From Deltaproteobacteria bacterium RIFOXYD12_FULL_56_24 (GTDB taxonomy: Bacteria > Desulfobacterota > Desulfobulbia > Desulfobulbales > Desulfurivibrionaceae), in the NCBI GenBank assembly GCA_001799285.1, contig MGTD01000065.1, positions 1 to 64,000 of the forward strand: a stretch of 64,000 nucleotides of DNA, written 5' to 3'. The translations under genes were made by a program, and so were the position numbers. Shown piece after piece: positions 7,765-17,033 of this stretch. Each line of letters begins with the position of its first letter. Within the stretch, counting starts at the first letter, position 1. Below the pieces are notes generated by a model. The model was not told the DNA's origin and searched no databases. It saw nothing but the letters and a program-made list of their open reading frames with translations.

Positions 7765-7971
7765 GTAACTATCCAGCAGCACCGCATCTGCGTTGTTATC
7801 AGCCTGCTCATGGGCACCAGCACACTTCGCAGGCTTCTGCCTAGCAGCTATAGCTGAGTTGGGCAGCTTGCCTGCCCAAACGAAACTTATGCCCTTTGGG
7901 TGAACGGCACTGCTGGATAGTTACGGCTTGGGTTGTTTTTGTTCTTTTCCGGCCTTGAGTTGGATAGTTAC
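7765..7971. mobile_element. IS66-type miniature element, copy 1, upstream of cdaA
   Basis: The element starts GTAACTATCC and ends GGATAGTTAC. It is flanked by CCTATTTT (7757-7764) and CCCATTTT (7972-7979), an imperfect 8-base target duplication. An inner copy of the arm, CTGCTGGATAGTTAC, ends at 7924 and pairs perfectly with the 15-base left arm; the outer end lies exactly 47 bases further. The core reads GCATCTGC...GCTCATGGGCA...AGCACACTTCGC, shared with copies at 37685 and 62780. It has no coding capacity. A second repeat module (7849-7902) lies inside it. It ends about 30 bases before the cdaA start codon. Confidence 0.8.
7849..7902 (+). repeat. Two-hairpin module, copy 1
   Basis: A stem TTGGGCAG/CTGCCCAA with loop CTTGC is followed by the linker ACGAAACTTAT and a small hairpin GCCCtttGGGT. 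The same module occurs at 16841-16892 and 50279-50331, with paired changes in the first stem. Here it sits inside the miniature element at 7765-7971. Confidence 0.8.
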
Positions 7972-8002
7972 CCCATTTTTTTATTACGGAACCAAAACCA
8001 CG

Positions 8003-8794
8003 ATGCTGGAATTTGCCCAATCACTCCGCTGGCAAGACATATTCGATATCTTGATCGTTTCGTTCATCATTTATCGTATCATGTTGCTGATCCGGGGAAC
8101 CCGCGCCGTCCAAATGCTGGTTGGCATTGCTGTCCTCATCGTCCTCTATTTTGCCGCCAGAGAGTTCGAATTCCTGACTCTGTACTGGCTGCTGGGAACC
8201 TTTTTAAGCTCGATTTTCCTAATCATCATCATCATTTTTCAGCGGGATATCCGGCGGGCCCTCACCCAGGTCGGACAAACCACCTTTTCCAAACCGCAGG
8301 AAAACATGATCCACATTCTGCTCGAAATTGTCAGGGCAGCGCAGCAAATGGCCCAGCGCAAGATCGGCGGCCTAATCGTCATCGAACGGGAAACCGGACT
8401 CAATGACTACATCGAGGCGGCCCACAGCCTGGATGCCATCGTCAGCAGACAATTACTGGTCAGCATTTTCCAGACCACCGCCCCCCTGCATGATGGAGCG
8501 GTAATCATTCATAATGGCCGGATCCATTCGGCCGGAGCCCTGCTCCCCCTCACCAGGAACCCTTACATCAGCAAACAGCTTGGCACCCGCCATCGGGCCG
8601 CCATCGGCCTTTCCGAAGAAACCGATGCGGTGATCATCGTGATCTCGGAAGAAACCCAGAAGATATCCCTGGTCCAGCATGGGGCCATAACCTCTGATCT
8701 CGACGAAGATGCCCTCAGAAGACGACTTGACTCAATCTTTGCCCCCAAGGAAAATCCAACCCCACTGCTATGGAAAAACTGGTTAAACAAATAA
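8003..8794 (+). CDS. cdaA: Diadenylate cyclase (CdaA/YbbP type)
   Basis: This membrane enzyme makes cyclic di-AMP from two ATP. ATG 8003 gives 263 residues: three amino-terminal membrane helices, with RIMLLIRGTRAVQMLVG between the first and second, followed by a DisA_N-type cyclase domain. The catalytic motifs are clear: DGAVIIHNGRIHSAGALLPL and GTRHRAAIGLSEETDA (the RHR motif). It overlaps the following YbbR-domain gene by 25 bases and heads cdaA-cdaR-glmM, the arrangement known from many bacteria, where CdaR and GlmM modulate cyclase activity. The miniature element just upstream has probably displaced or replaced its promoter and leader. Confidence 0.95.
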   Translation: MLEFAQSLRWQDIFDILIVSFIIYRIMLLIRGTRAVQMLVGIAVLIVLYFAAREFEFLTLYWLLGTFLSSIFLIIIIIFQRDIRRALTQVGQTTFSKPQENMIHILLEIVRAAQQMAQRKIGGLIVIERETGLNDYIEAAHSLDAIVSRQLLVSIFQTTAPLHDGAVIIHNGRIHSAGALLPLTRNPYISKQLGTRHRAAIGLSEETDAVIIVISEETQKISLVQHGAITSDLDEDALRRRLDSIFAPKENPTPLLWKNWLNK

Positions 8795-9471
8795 TCCGGC
8801 GCTTGCCCATCCCAAACCTCCTCAACTGGCCGAACAATTGGGGACTGAAGCTCCTTTCCCTGATCTTTGCGCTTCTCCTCTGGTATTTCGTGGTAGGAGA
8901 GGACAAGATTGACACCACGGTCTTCATTCCGGTGGAAATTGTCAATCTGCCCAAAGAGCTGATCATCGCCAACCAGTTCAAGAAACAGCTGGAAGCTACG
9001 GTCAGCGGCCCCCGCGGCCTGATCGGCAGCCTCAACCGCCAGCGGATCACAAGAACCGTCAACCTTGACAAAGCCACCCCAGGCACCATTGTCATCCGCA
9101 ACGAACCAGAAACGATCCCGTTTCCGCGGGGCATCACCATCTCCCGCATCCAGCCCAGCCACATTACCCTGCTCCTCGACGAACTGGTCGAAATGGAACT
9201 GCCGGTCCAGGCCAAGGTCATAGGTACCCCGGCCAACGGCCATGAGAGGGTGGAGGTTATTTTCGAACCCCAGACCATCAAGATTTCCGGCCCCAAGGCT
9301 ATTTTGGGCCACGAAAAATTCCTGACCGCAAAAGCCATTAATATCAGCGGTCTGAAAGAGACGACAGCCATCCAGGTTCCCCTGGTACTGCGTCCCGCGC
9401 TGCTCGAACTAATGGGCGAGACCGTGGTCACCGCCAATGTGGTGATTCGCGAAAAAACAGGAACACCATGA
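8770..9471 (+). CDS. cdaR: YbbR-domain protein, CdaR-like regulator of CdaA
   Basis: This 233-residue protein has one membrane helix near residues 20-38 ([16 protein letters not shown]) followed by repeated extracytoplasmic YbbR beta domains, for example [39 protein letters not shown] and ISGPKAIL. Family members bind CdaA in the membrane and tune c-di-AMP synthesis. It starts 25 bases before the cdaA stop and ends overlapping the glmM ATG by four bases. It has only about two YbbR repeats, fewer than Bacillus CdaR. The assignment is firm for the domain and inferred for the partner. Confidence 0.88.
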   Translation: MEKLVKQIIRRLPIPNLLNWPNNWGLKLLSLIFALLLWYFVVGEDKIDTTVFIPVEIVNLPKELIIANQFKKQLEATVSGPRGLIGSLNRQRITRTVNLDKATPGTIVIRNEPETIPFPRGITISRIQPSHITLLLDELVEMELPVQAKVIGTPANGHERVEVIFEPQTIKISGPKAILGHEKFLTAKAINISGLKETTAIQVPLVLRPALLELMGETVVTANVVIREKTGTP

Positions 9472-10826
9472 AAAAACTATTCGGCACCGATGGGGTCCGG
9501 GGGGTGGCGAACATCTATCCCATGACCACCGAAATCGCCATGCAGATAGGCCGCGCCCTCGCCTTTCTGGTCAGGGACATGCGGCACGGCCACCGGATCG
9601 TCATCGGCAAGGATACCCGTCTTTCCTGCTACATGCTCGAAAATGCCCTGGCCGCCGGCATCTGCTCCATGGGGGTGGATATCCTCCTGGTCGGGCCGCT
9701 TCCTACTCCGGGCATCGCCTTCATAACTACCAGCATGCGGGCCGACGCCGGGGTGGTAATCTCCGCCTCCCACAACCCCTTCCAGGACAACGGCATCAAG
9801 ATCTTCGCCAGAAACGGCTTCAAGCTCAAGGACGAGCTGGAGCTTGAAATCGAGAACCTGGTATTCTCCGAGAAGATGTCGGCCTTGCGACCGGTGGCCG
9901 AGGAAGTGGGGCGCGCCACCCGGATTGATGACGCCAAGGGCCGCTACATCGTCTCCTTAAAAAATACCTTCCCCCAGAAATACACCCTGGATGCCTTCCA
10001 CATCGTGCTGGACTGCGCTAACGGCGCCACTTACGGGATAGCCCCCCACGTTTTCGAGGAACTGGGGGCCACCGTCACCACCCTGTCGGCGGAGCCGGAC
10101 GGCACCAACATCAACCGCGATTGCGGCGCCCTGCACCCGGAACACATGGCCGCCAAGGTTCGGGAACTCGGGGCGGACATCGGCATCGCCTTGGACGGCG
10201 ATGGCGACCGGATCATCGTAGCGGACGAACACGGCAACATCGTGGACGGCGACCATATCATGGCCATCTGCGCCGCCGATCTGCTCAGCCGCAAAAAACT
10301 GAAGAAGAAAACCCTGGTGGCCACGGTGATGAGCAACCTCGGCTTGGAGATCGCCATGCAGCAAATGGGCGGGGCCATGGTCCGCACCCAGGTCGGCGAC
10401 CGCTACGTGGTGGAAGAGATGCGCCGATCCGGCTACAACTTCGGCGGTGAGCAATCCGGGCACCTGGTGTTTTTGGAGCACAACACCACCGGCGACGGCA
10501 TCCTCGCCGCGCTCCAGCTGCTGGCGGTGATGATCAAAAAGCGCAGACCCCTGTCGGAGCTGGCCACCATCATGGAAAGCTTTCCCCAGGTGCTCAAGAA
10601 CGTCCGGACCGCTGAAAAGATCAACACCGCCCGCATCCCGGGTTTTAATAAAAAGATCCAGACCCTGGAAAAAAAATTGGGCACGGATGGCCGAATCCTC
10701 GTCCGTCCCTCAGGAACCGAACCGGTTATCCGGGTAATGGTGGAAGGCAGGGACGCTGGGCTGATCAACACCATGGCCGACGAACTCTGCGAGATGATCC
10801 GCAAGGCCGACACCGTCCGAGTCTAA
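9468..10826 (+). CDS. glmM: Phosphoglucosamine mutase
   Basis: The enzyme interconverts glucosamine 6-phosphate and glucosamine 1-phosphate on the path to UDP-GlcNAc, peptidoglycan and lipopolysaccharide. The 452 residues are of normal length. Motifs in order: [10 protein letters not shown] at the start, the phosphoserine loop VVISASHNP near residue 100, the Mg-binding DGDGDR near residue 244, the sugar loop GGEQSGH near residue 327, and the phosphate-binding [15 protein letters not shown]. In other species GlmM binds CdaA and inhibits it, and the gene order here fits that. The ATG overlaps the cdaR stop. Confidence 0.97.
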   Translation: MKKLFGTDGVRGVANIYPMTTEIAMQIGRALAFLVRDMRHGHRIVIGKDTRLSCYMLENALAAGICSMGVDILLVGPLPTPGIAFITTSMRADAGVVISASHNPFQDNGIKIFARNGFKLKDELELEIENLVFSEKMSALRPVAEEVGRATRIDDAKGRYIVSLKNTFPQKYTLDAFHIVLDCANGATYGIAPHVFEELGATVTTLSAEPDGTNINRDCGALHPEHMAAKVRELGADIGIALDGDGDRIIVADEHGNIVDGDHIMAICAADLLSRKKLKKKTLVATVMSNLGLEIAMQQMGGAMVRTQVGDRYVVEEMRRSGYNFGGEQSGHLVFLEHNTTGDGILAALQLLAVMIKKRRPLSELATIMESFPQVLKNVRTAEKINTARIPGFNKKIQTLEKKLGTDGRILVRPSGTEPVIRVMVEGRDAGLINTMADELCEMIRKADTVRV

Positions 10827-10850
10827 CCCCAGCCTCTTGCCCGGCAAATC

Positions 10851-11618
10851 ATGAAGACCAGACTAGACCAGCTTGTCCTCCTTCAGGGATTCGCCCCTAC
10901 CATCCGGCAGGCCCAAGCCCTGATTGCCGCAGGCCAGGTGCTGGTAAACGACCAGCCGGCCGACAAGGTCGGCGCACTCTTTGCCGAGGAGTGCGAGATA
11001 CGGCTGAAGGGAAAAGCCTGCCCCTATGTGAGCCGGGGCGGCCTCAAACTGGCGGCTGGCCTGGACCATTTCCAGATCGACCCAGTCGGCTTCGTCTGCG
11101 TCGACATCGGCGCCTCCACCGGCGGCTTCACCGACTGCCTGCTGCAGCGTGGCGCCGCCAAGGTATATGCAATTGATGTCGGCTATGGTCAGCTGGCCTG
11201 GAAACTGCGCCAGGATCCGCGGGTGACGGTTATGGAGAGAACCAACGCCAGAAATCTGAAACCCGGCGATCTTGCCGACCCCTTGGATCTGGCGGTGATT
11301 GATGCTTCTTTCATTTCCCTCAAAACACTGCTGCCGCCGTTGCTGGTTTTTTTCCCGGGAGCAATCCGGATGCTGGCCCTGATCAAGCCGCAGTTCGAGG
11401 TCGGCCGCGGTCAGCTCGGCACGGGCGGGGTTGTCCGCGACCGCGACCTCCACGAGAAGGTGATCGACGAAATCAGGGAATTTGCCGACCAGCTTGGTCT
11501 TGTCCCGATTGGCGTCAGCCCCTCCCCGATTCTTGGCCCCAAGGGCAACCGGGAGTTTTTGATCTATCTTGTTGCCGGAACGGAAGAGCGGACCATTGAC
11601 CATGCCCAGATACCTTAA
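10851..11618 (+). CDS. tlyA: TlyA-family rRNA 2'-O-methyltransferase
   Basis: The 255 residues comprise an amino-terminal S4 RNA-binding domain (RLDQLVLLQGFAPTIRQAQALI, VLVNDQPADKVG) and a Rossmann methyltransferase domain. SAM-binding motif DIGASTGGFTDCLL is near residue 84, followed by VYAIDVGYGQLAWKLR, DLAVIDASFISL and LIKPQFEVGR. Family members methylate cytidine 2'-OH in 16S and/or 23S rRNA; the old name is hemolysin A. It begins 25 bases after glmM and overlaps the following gene, so it is probably co-transcribed with the cda group. Confidence 0.92.
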   Translation: MKTRLDQLVLLQGFAPTIRQAQALIAAGQVLVNDQPADKVGALFAEECEIRLKGKACPYVSRGGLKLAAGLDHFQIDPVGFVCVDIGASTGGFTDCLLQRGAAKVYAIDVGYGQLAWKLRQDPRVTVMERTNARNLKPGDLADPLDLAVIDASFISLKTLLPPLLVFFPGAIRMLALIKPQFEVGRGQLGTGGVVRDRDLHEKVIDEIREFADQLGLVPIGVSPSPILGPKGNREFLIYLVAGTEERTIDHAQIP

Positions 11619-12264
11619 CCGACTCCTGACCGCCGCAGCCTTTCTTGGCATCACCCTCTCGGCCGCAGGCTCCAGCCCGAGGGAGCAGATCCTGGACGAC
11701 TATAAAAAAGGCTTGGGGCCGGGCTGGGAAGCGAAGTACTTTGTCGGCCAGACCAATTATGCAGTCGAACACGATGGCAAAAACCCCTCCATTAAGGCGA
11801 CCAGCACTGCGGCTGCCTCCGGTCTTTTTTTCAAGATTGCCTATGAGGCAAAAGAACAGCCGCTCCTTCGCTGGAGCTGGAAGATCGAGCGCACCATCGC
11901 CAAGGGGGACGAACGCACCAAGGCGGGGGACGATTATGCGGCCAGGGTCTACGTGGTTTTCCCCTCCCTTTTGTTCTGGAACACCAAAGCGCTCAACTAT
12001 ATCTGGGCCAACAAGCTGCCCAAGGGCGAGGCCCTACCGAACGCCTTCACCGCCAACGCCATGATGATCGCGGTGGAGAGCGGCAACGAGCGCGCCGGTC
12101 AGTGGCTGAACGAAGAACGCAACATCTATGCGGATTTCAAAAAATATTTCAAGACCGAGCCTCCCAGGGTGGGCGCCATCGCCATCATGACCGACACCGA
12201 CAACACCGGGGAGAGCGCCGTTGCCTGGTACGGCCCGATCAGCATTCGCAAATACCGCCTGTAG
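11602..12264 (+). CDS. DUF3047 domain exported protein
   Basis: This protein of about 220 residues starts MPRYLNRLLTAAAFLGITLS, a signal peptide with cleavage near AAGSSP. The body has the DUF3047 pattern: QILDDYKKGLGPGWEAKYF, ATSTAAASGLFFK, LLRWSWKIE, DDYAARVYVVFP, LNYIWANKLP and a carboxy-terminal TDTDNTGESAVAWYG. The domain is found in periplasmic proteins of proteobacteria and has no established role; the fold is likely a beta-sandwich. The ATG at 11602 lies inside the end of tlyA, a 17-base overlap, so it is probably translated from the same message. Confidence 0.85.
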   Translation: MPRYLNRLLTAAAFLGITLSAAGSSPREQILDDYKKGLGPGWEAKYFVGQTNYAVEHDGKNPSIKATSTAAASGLFFKIAYEAKEQPLLRWSWKIERTIAKGDERTKAGDDYAARVYVVFPSLLFWNTKALNYIWANKLPKGEALPNAFTANAMMIAVESGNERAGQWLNEERNIYADFKKYFKTEPPRVGAIAIMTDTDNTGESAVAWYGPISIRKYRL

Positions 12265-12310
12265 CCAAGCGCCGGCCTTCTGCCGGAAAGCAAAAGGGAT
12301 TTGGAGACGG

Positions 12311-12339
12311 TTGACTTGCCGGAGTGAAAATGCTACCTT
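12311..12339 (+). promoter_or_regulatory. Probable promoter of the SH3-domain gene
   Basis: TTGACT (12311-12316) and TACCTT (12334-12339) are spaced by 17 bases and lie about 90 bases before the start codon at 12428. They follow a small hairpin (GCCGG/CCGGC near 12270-12285) that may end the upstream transcript. Confidence 0.5.
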
Positions 12340-12427
12340 GGCTGGGTGCCGACCTCAGACCTGTTCAGCACTTCCATGCGTTGTGCGGACCATATTATTC
12401 TCCAATTTTTCCAGGAGTTTTTCTATC

Positions 12428-12976
12428 ATGGCCAAAAAACATCCCCTTTTCCGACCATCTCTGCTCTGCTGTCTTGCGGGCGCCTTTCTCCTGACGCTCG
12501 GAGTCAGCGCCAACGCCGCCCCAAAAAAGGATTCTACCAAGACTTCCTCCAAAAAATCCACCGCCAAAACGACTTCGAAAAAGGCCAGCATCACCGCGAC
12601 GGAATACGTCAGCGTCCTGAAAGATGGGGTCAATATTCGCTCAGGCCCTGATACAAATAAGGAAATCCTCTGGACGGTATTCAAGGATTTTCCGCTTAAG
12701 GTCAGCACCCGCAAGGGGAAATGGGCTCAGGTGGAAGACTTCGAAGGGGATAAAGGCTGGATTTTCACTGAACTAATCAACAAAGAGAAAACCGTCATTG
12801 TCAAGGTTGACAGCGCCAACCTGCGGGGGGGAGCGGGAACAGATCATGAAACCGTTGCAGATGTCAAACACGGCGTAGTGTTCAAGCTCCTGACTACCAA
12901 AGGAGACTGGGTCAAGGTCCAACATGCGGACGGCACCACCGGCTGGATATTCAGCAAGCTGCTCTGGCCCAATTGA
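12428..12976 (+). CDS. Exported protein with two bacterial SH3 domains
   Basis: This 182-residue protein has a signal peptide with hydrophobic core CCLAGAFLLTLGVSANA. A low-complexity linker rich in Lys, Ser and Thr follows (about residues 33-55), then two SH3b repeats. The first has LKDGVNIRSGPDTNKEILW through KGWIFTELI; the second has VDSANLRGGAGTDHETV through GWIFSKLLW. Bacterial SH3 domains usually bind cell-wall peptides. There is no catalytic domain, so a periplasmic wall-binding or adaptor role is most likely. The ATG at 12428 has a weak AGGAG at 12413-12417 and places the signal peptide correctly. Confidence 0.85.
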   Translation: MAKKHPLFRPSLLCCLAGAFLLTLGVSANAAPKKDSTKTSSKKSTAKTTSKKASITATEYVSVLKDGVNIRSGPDTNKEILWTVFKDFPLKVSTRKGKWAQVEDFEGDKGWIFTELINKEKTVIVKVDSANLRGGAGTDHETVADVKHGVVFKLLTTKGDWVKVQHADGTTGWIFSKLLWPN

Positions 12977-13031
12977 CCCCCGATTCAAGGATGGGCAAAA
13001 TCGTAACCTCACAAACTGATAAGGCCTTCAT

Positions 13032-14714
13032 ATGGTTTCCATAGCCACCATCGGCCCGGAAGGCTCCCACGCCTGGCAGGCTGCCCGCCAGTACAGCCCC
13101 GAGGCGACAATCAGGCTATTCCCCAATCTGGTCGCGGTATTCAAGGCCTTTGCCGCCGGGGAGGCCGATCTGGCTCTGGCGCCGGTTTACAATACTCGCG
13201 AAGGGCAAGTAAAGGAATACAGCCGGTTGGTCAAAGGTTTGGACAAGGGCTTCTGGATGGGCAATATCGTTCTGCCCATCAATCTTTCCCTGGGGACCAT
13301 CTCCGCCAACGAACCCATTACCATGCTCCTTGGCAAGAGCGGGGTACTGCGGCAATGCGAGGATTACATCACCAGCGCTTACCCGGAGGCAACTCTTACC
13401 TCTGTGCATGATCTGGATGGTGCGGTGCGCGAAATCAAGGCCAAAGGCCTTGCCGGCCATGGGGTCATCGAGTCGGAGGAAGCCTTGCGCACTTACGGTT
13501 TGGCCATCCGCGCCAGGGAGATCGTCCCCCATAATCGGACCCGCTACGCGGTGCTTGGCTCGACCCCGGCCCTCCGCACCGGTTACGATGCAACAACCAT
13601 GATTACCACCCCCATCAAGGACCGGGTCGGCATCCTGGCGGACATTTTACATGAGTTCACCAAACGCAGCATCAACCTCATCGACCTGCAGACGGAAACC
13701 GACCCCCAGAGCCAGAAGCTGCAATTTTTTATCGAATTCGAGGGGCATCTTTCTGACGAGCGGGTTCGTGCGGCCATCGAGCGCATCGAGCATCAAATCA
13801 TCGAAGAGCCAGGCTCGGTAAGGGTGCTGGGCAGCTTCCCCAGGGTGGACATGAGGGTCAAGCGCATCAAGACCTTTGGTTTTATCGGCAGCGGTGAGAT
13901 GAGTCTCTGGTTCGCCGAGCGCTTGCAGAGCGAAGGCTACGAAACGATGATCACCGGCCGGAACAGCGCGTTGCGGCCCGAAGAGATGATCCACCAGGTA
14001 GAGGTGGTGGTGATCTGCGTACCCATCAGCGCCACCCCGGCAACGGTGACGGAATACGGGCCGCTGCTGGCGGAAAACCAGGGGCTGATTTTGCTGGCCG
14101 GCGAGGCGGAAAACGTGCTGGATACCGCCTTGGCCCACACCAGGGAAGGGGTGGAAGTGCTGCTGGTCCATAACCTGTGGGGGCCGGCCGCCGCCACGAT
14201 GAAAGACAAGAACGTCTCGGTGGTCCGCACCGTGCGAAGCGGGGTTTTAAGCAGCGAGTTCGAAGCCTTTCTCTATAAGCACGGGGCCAAGATCTCCCTC
14301 GACACCCCGGGTCGGCACGATCTCCTGATGGGGGTCAGCCAAAAGCTGCCCACCTCCATCTCGGTGGCCCTGGCCATGGCCCTCAAGGACAACGGCATCC
14401 CCCCGGAGGCCATCGGCAGCCACGCCACCCTCACCTCGCTTTACTCTATCCTCTCCATGGCCAGGGTGCATGGGCAAAACCCCCGCACCTATGCGGAGAT
14501 CATGGCGACCAGCGGCCAAGGGCGCCGCATTGTCCAAAGCTTTGCCGAAAACCTGAACCGGATCACCAGACTGGCCGAATCCGGCGAGATCGAAACGCTC
14601 TGCGCCCTGATCGAAGATAACCGGCGATATCTTAGCGAACCGTTCCTCAAGGAAAGAATGCAGCAGGCCCTGGCGGTGGACGCCACCCTGGGCCGCGTAC
14701 TCAGCCGCGATTGA
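13032..14714 (+). CDS. Prephenate dehydratase-like / ACT / prephenate dehydrogenase fusion
   Basis: The protein has 560 residues in three parts. Residues 1-180 resemble prephenate dehydratase (IGPEGSHAWQAARQYSP, GEADLALAPVYNTREGQV, and HNRTRYAVLG with the conserved Thr-Arg). Residues 190-270 are an ACT domain (DRVGILADILHEFTKRSINLIDLQT) for amino-acid feedback. Residues 280-560 are TyrA-like: a Rossmann GFIGSGEMSLWFAERL, VVVICVPISA, the VHNLWGP region aligned to the catalytic-His loop, and HDLLMGVSQKLPTS. It should act at the branch to phenylalanine and tyrosine. Deviations: the dehydratase PIEN motif reads PVYN, and the second His of the TyrA motif is not seen. Whether one or both activities survive is unclear. 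No chorismate mutase domain is present. Confidence 0.82.
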   Translation: MVSIATIGPEGSHAWQAARQYSPEATIRLFPNLVAVFKAFAAGEADLALAPVYNTREGQVKEYSRLVKGLDKGFWMGNIVLPINLSLGTISANEPITMLLGKSGVLRQCEDYITSAYPEATLTSVHDLDGAVREIKAKGLAGHGVIESEEALRTYGLAIRAREIVPHNRTRYAVLGSTPALRTGYDATTMITTPIKDRVGILADILHEFTKRSINLIDLQTETDPQSQKLQFFIEFEGHLSDERVRAAIERIEHQIIEEPGSVRVLGSFPRVDMRVKRIKTFGFIGSGEMSLWFAERLQSEGYETMITGRNSALRPEEMIHQVEVVVICVPISATPATVTEYGPLLAENQGLILLAGEAENVLDTALAHTREGVEVLLVHNLWGPAAATMKDKNVSVVRTVRSGVLSSEFEAFLYKHGAKISLDTPGRHDLLMGVSQKLPTSISVALAMALKDNGIPPEAIGSHATLTSLYSILSMARVHGQNPRTYAEIMATSGQGRRIVQSFAENLNRITRLAESGEIETLCALIEDNRRYLSEPFLKERMQQALAVDATLGRVLSRD

Positions 14715-14757
14715 GAGTAGTTTAGTGAAAAAAATTAGCGGCCCGCGCAAACAACTC

Positions 14758-14787
14758 TTGACGCTCTATTATTTTTTTCTATATCCT
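14758..14787 (+). promoter_or_regulatory. Probable promoter of the chemoreceptor gene
   Basis: TTGACG (14758-14763) and TATCCT (14782-14787) are separated by an A/T-rich 18-base spacer, about 70 bases before the GTG start at 14856. Confidence 0.45.
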
Positions 14788-14855
14788 AACAGCATAAGGT
14801 AGATCATCTAAATTTTACCACTGCTTCTGGTTAACCAGCGGTGAGGAGACGACAA

Positions 14856-16451
14856 GTGCCCAAACTAACAATAAGCAAAAAAATCGGCTGCGGCTTCGCG
14901 GTTACCTTGACCCTGATCGCCTTGCTCACCGGGGTCTACCAGTTCGCCCTCCTCTCCGTCACCTCCACCTTCACCAGTCTCCTTGGAGTGGAGATGACCA
15001 TTGCCGCTCGCGCCAACGCCTCCCTTGCGGCACTCAACAAGTGCCGCCGCTACGAAAAAGATTTTCGCCTCACTTACGAAATGGACTATGCCAAAAAACA
15101 GCAAGCCAGCATGAATGACCTGCAAGGGGATCTGGACGCCATATTGGCCATTGCCAAAAAAGACAACCAGGCCGAAATGGCGGATAAAATTCAAAAAATC
15201 AGTGCGCTGGCGCAAACTTACCAAAAAATCTTCGAAGCCATGGCTGCAGCTCCACAGGCGGACGAGATGCAATTCGCGGCGCAGCTTCCGAAGCCCTCAA
15301 GCGAAGCGGAAGTGCTCTTGCGTGAGCTGTACGAGCATGCCATAGAAGACGCAAGCAAACATGAGTTTGCCGCCAAGGACCGAGCCAAGACTTTCAGCTG
15401 GCTGGCTCTGCTTGTGAGCGCCCTTGCCATGGTCAGCGGCGCTGCCCTGGCCTTTTTCCTGAGCAGGGGGATTTCCACCTCCCTTAAGCAGGTAAGTCAC
15501 ACCTTAAACGACGGGGCGGATCAAGTGGCCGCTGCGGCGGGCGAGGTTTCTTCTTCCAGTCAGTCCCTGGCAGAAGGCGCTTCCCAACAGGCGGCGTCGG
15601 TGGAAGAAACCTCCGCTTCTCTGGAAGAGGTCGGGGCCATGATCAAACAGGATGCCGACCATGCCAGACAGGCTGATGACCTGATGAAGGAAGCCAACAA
15701 GGTTATCCTGAGCGCCGACGAATCCATGAAAAGACTCACCGCCTCCATGCAGGAGATTTCGGCCGCCAGCAGCCAAACCCAGAAGATCGTCAAGACCATC
15801 GACGAGATCGCCTTCCAGACCAACCTGCTGGCCCTGAATGCTGCGGTCGAGGCCGCCCGAGCCGGTGAGGCGGGGGCAGGCTTCGCGGTGGTGGCCGACG
15901 AGGTTCGCAACCTGGCCATGCGGGCGGCGGAGGCGGCGAAAAACACCTCGAACCTCATCGAGGGCACGGTGCAGAAAATCAACACCGGCAGCACCCTGGT
16001 CAAGGAAACCAGCGAGTCGTTCAACATTGCCGCCCAATCCACCAGCCGCATCGGCACAATCATCACCGAGATGGCAGGAGCGGCAAGCCAGCAGGCCAGC
16101 GCCATCGTCCAGGTCACCAAGGCCATCCATGAGATCGACACCGTGACCCAGAGCAATGCAGCGGCCGCGGAACAATCTGCGGCCGCCTCCGAAGAACTGA
16201 GCGCCCAGGCGGAAATGATGAAAGGCTCGGTTGGCTATCTGCTGGAAATGGTGGGCGGCACGGAAGGGCCGAGCAATACACGGCCTGAGACGAAAAAATT
16301 GCGCCGCCCCCCCGCCCCGGCATTGGCCAGCACCAAAAAAATCGCTCCTCCCGCCAGAAAAGCTCTGCCCCCTGCGCCTAAAAGCCTGTCCGGAAAGGGA
16401 AGCAAACCAGAAGATATCATCCCCATGGGCGATGACTTCGAGGATTTTTGA
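14856..16451 (+). CDS. Methyl-accepting chemotaxis protein
   Basis: This inner-membrane chemoreceptor has about 531 residues. One transmembrane helix near residues 13-33 and another near 188-208 ([21 protein letters not shown]) bound a four-helix-bundle type periplasmic sensor with the [17 protein letters not shown] pattern. Cytoplasmic helices carry the signalling hairpin [21 protein letters not shown] then [12 protein letters not shown]. The tail is Pro/Ala/Lys-rich and ends in an acidic GDDFEDF; I see no CheR-binding NWETF pentapeptide. The GTG at 14856 was chosen because GAGGAG lies eight bases upstream; an in-frame GTG at 14841 overlaps that ribosome site. It is a single-gene unit with a promoter before it and a terminator after it. 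Confidence 0.95.
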   Translation: MPKLTISKKIGCGFAVTLTLIALLTGVYQFALLSVTSTFTSLLGVEMTIAARANASLAALNKCRRYEKDFRLTYEMDYAKKQQASMNDLQGDLDAILAIAKKDNQAEMADKIQKISALAQTYQKIFEAMAAAPQADEMQFAAQLPKPSSEAEVLLRELYEHAIEDASKHEFAAKDRAKTFSWLALLVSALAMVSGAALAFFLSRGISTSLKQVSHTLNDGADQVAAAAGEVSSSSQSLAEGASQQAASVEETSASLEEVGAMIKQDADHARQADDLMKEANKVILSADESMKRLTASMQEISAASSQTQKIVKTIDEIAFQTNLLALNAAVEAARAGEAGAGFAVVADEVRNLAMRAAEAAKNTSNLIEGTVQKINTGSTLVKETSESFNIAAQSTSRIGTIITEMAGAASQQASAIVQVTKAIHEIDTVTQSNAAAAEQSAAASEELSAQAEMMKGSVGYLLEMVGGTEGPSNTRPETKKLRRPPAPALASTKKIAPPARKALPPAPKSLSGKGSKPEDIIPMGDDFEDF

Positions 16452-16597
16452 TTATTTTTAATAAAAAGGGAACTTTTACCACGAAGGGACAGTCTGTATT
16501 ATAAAGGCAAGGTGAAAGATCGGAAATCTCCCACCTGGTTTCTTTTCACTTGCCTGGTTTTCCCCTCTCTCCTCTACGCCGCCACACGCGGCAGACA

Positions 16598-16637
16598 GAG
16601 GCCATTTCCCCCCCTCCGGAAATGGCCTCTGTTTTTT
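16598..16637 (+). terminator. Intrinsic terminator after the chemoreceptor gene
   Basis: AGAGGCCATTTCC pairs with GGAAATGGCCTCT (16618-16630), with a short C-rich loop and then GTTTTTT. It is about 150 bases after the stop at 16451. The stem is also preceded by an A-rich stretch further out, but the T-run marks the plus direction. Confidence 0.85.
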
Positions 16638-16733
16638 CCAGCCAAGTCCCTCCTCCTTTCTCGTAAAAAAATGGTTTTGTCGAAGCAACAATTATTCGCG
16701 TTTTCAGCGAGGATTGAAATTACCAGCCAATCC

Positions 16734-16921
16734 TGATGATCGTGTAACAACTGAAAAACGTAACGCCAAGACGCAGATGAGCAAAGGCAACATGCTGAAA
16801 TAAAAAGATAAAAAATTTGCTACTTGATGCCTCTGCGTTAAAGCTGAGCTGAGCAGCTTGCCTGCTCATACGAAACTTATACCCTTTGGGTGTAAAAAAT
16901 AAGTTATTACGAGTCCATCAA
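16734..16921. repeat. CGCAGAG-type intergenic repeat, copy 1, carrying a nested module
   Basis: The outer ends TGATGATCGTGTAACAACT and AAGTTATTACGAGTCCATCA are imperfect inverted repeats, also seen at 46466-46604. Inside are short ACGCAGA and CTCTGCGTT arms. Compared with the 46.5-kb copy, a segment of about 50 bases (16841-16892) is inserted between 'ctctgcgtt' and 'aaaaaataagtt'. The stretch from 16638 to 16733 holds nothing recognisable. Confidence 0.75.
16841..16892 (+). repeat. Two-hairpin module, copy 2
   Basis: The stem TGAGCAG/CTGCTCA with loop CTTGC is followed by ACGAAACTTAT and ACCCtttGGGT. It is absent from the otherwise matching repeat at 46466-46604, so it inserted into, or was captured by, this copy. 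Stem bases differ from copies at 7849 and 50279 but pairing is largely kept. Confidence 0.8.
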
Positions 16922-16948
16922 TCCTTGCCAGCCCCCCAAAAAATACAG

Positions 16949-16978
16949 TTGATAAAAATTCTCAAAACGTAGTATCTT
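16949..16978 (+). promoter_or_regulatory. Probable promoter of the hemerythrin gene
   Basis: TTGATA (16949-16954) and TATCTT (16973-16978) are separated by 18 bases and lie about 55 bases before the ATG at 17034. Confidence 0.55.
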
Positions 16979-17033
16979 GATCGCACAACAGTTTTATCCG
17001 CTAAAACGACAATCAATCGAACAGGAGTCAAGC

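Noticed and set aside
7915-7971. Ten-base direct repeats 47 bases apart as a CRISPR-like unit
   Set aside because: Repeats are too short, occur once per site and coincide with the arms of the miniature element. No cas genes are present.
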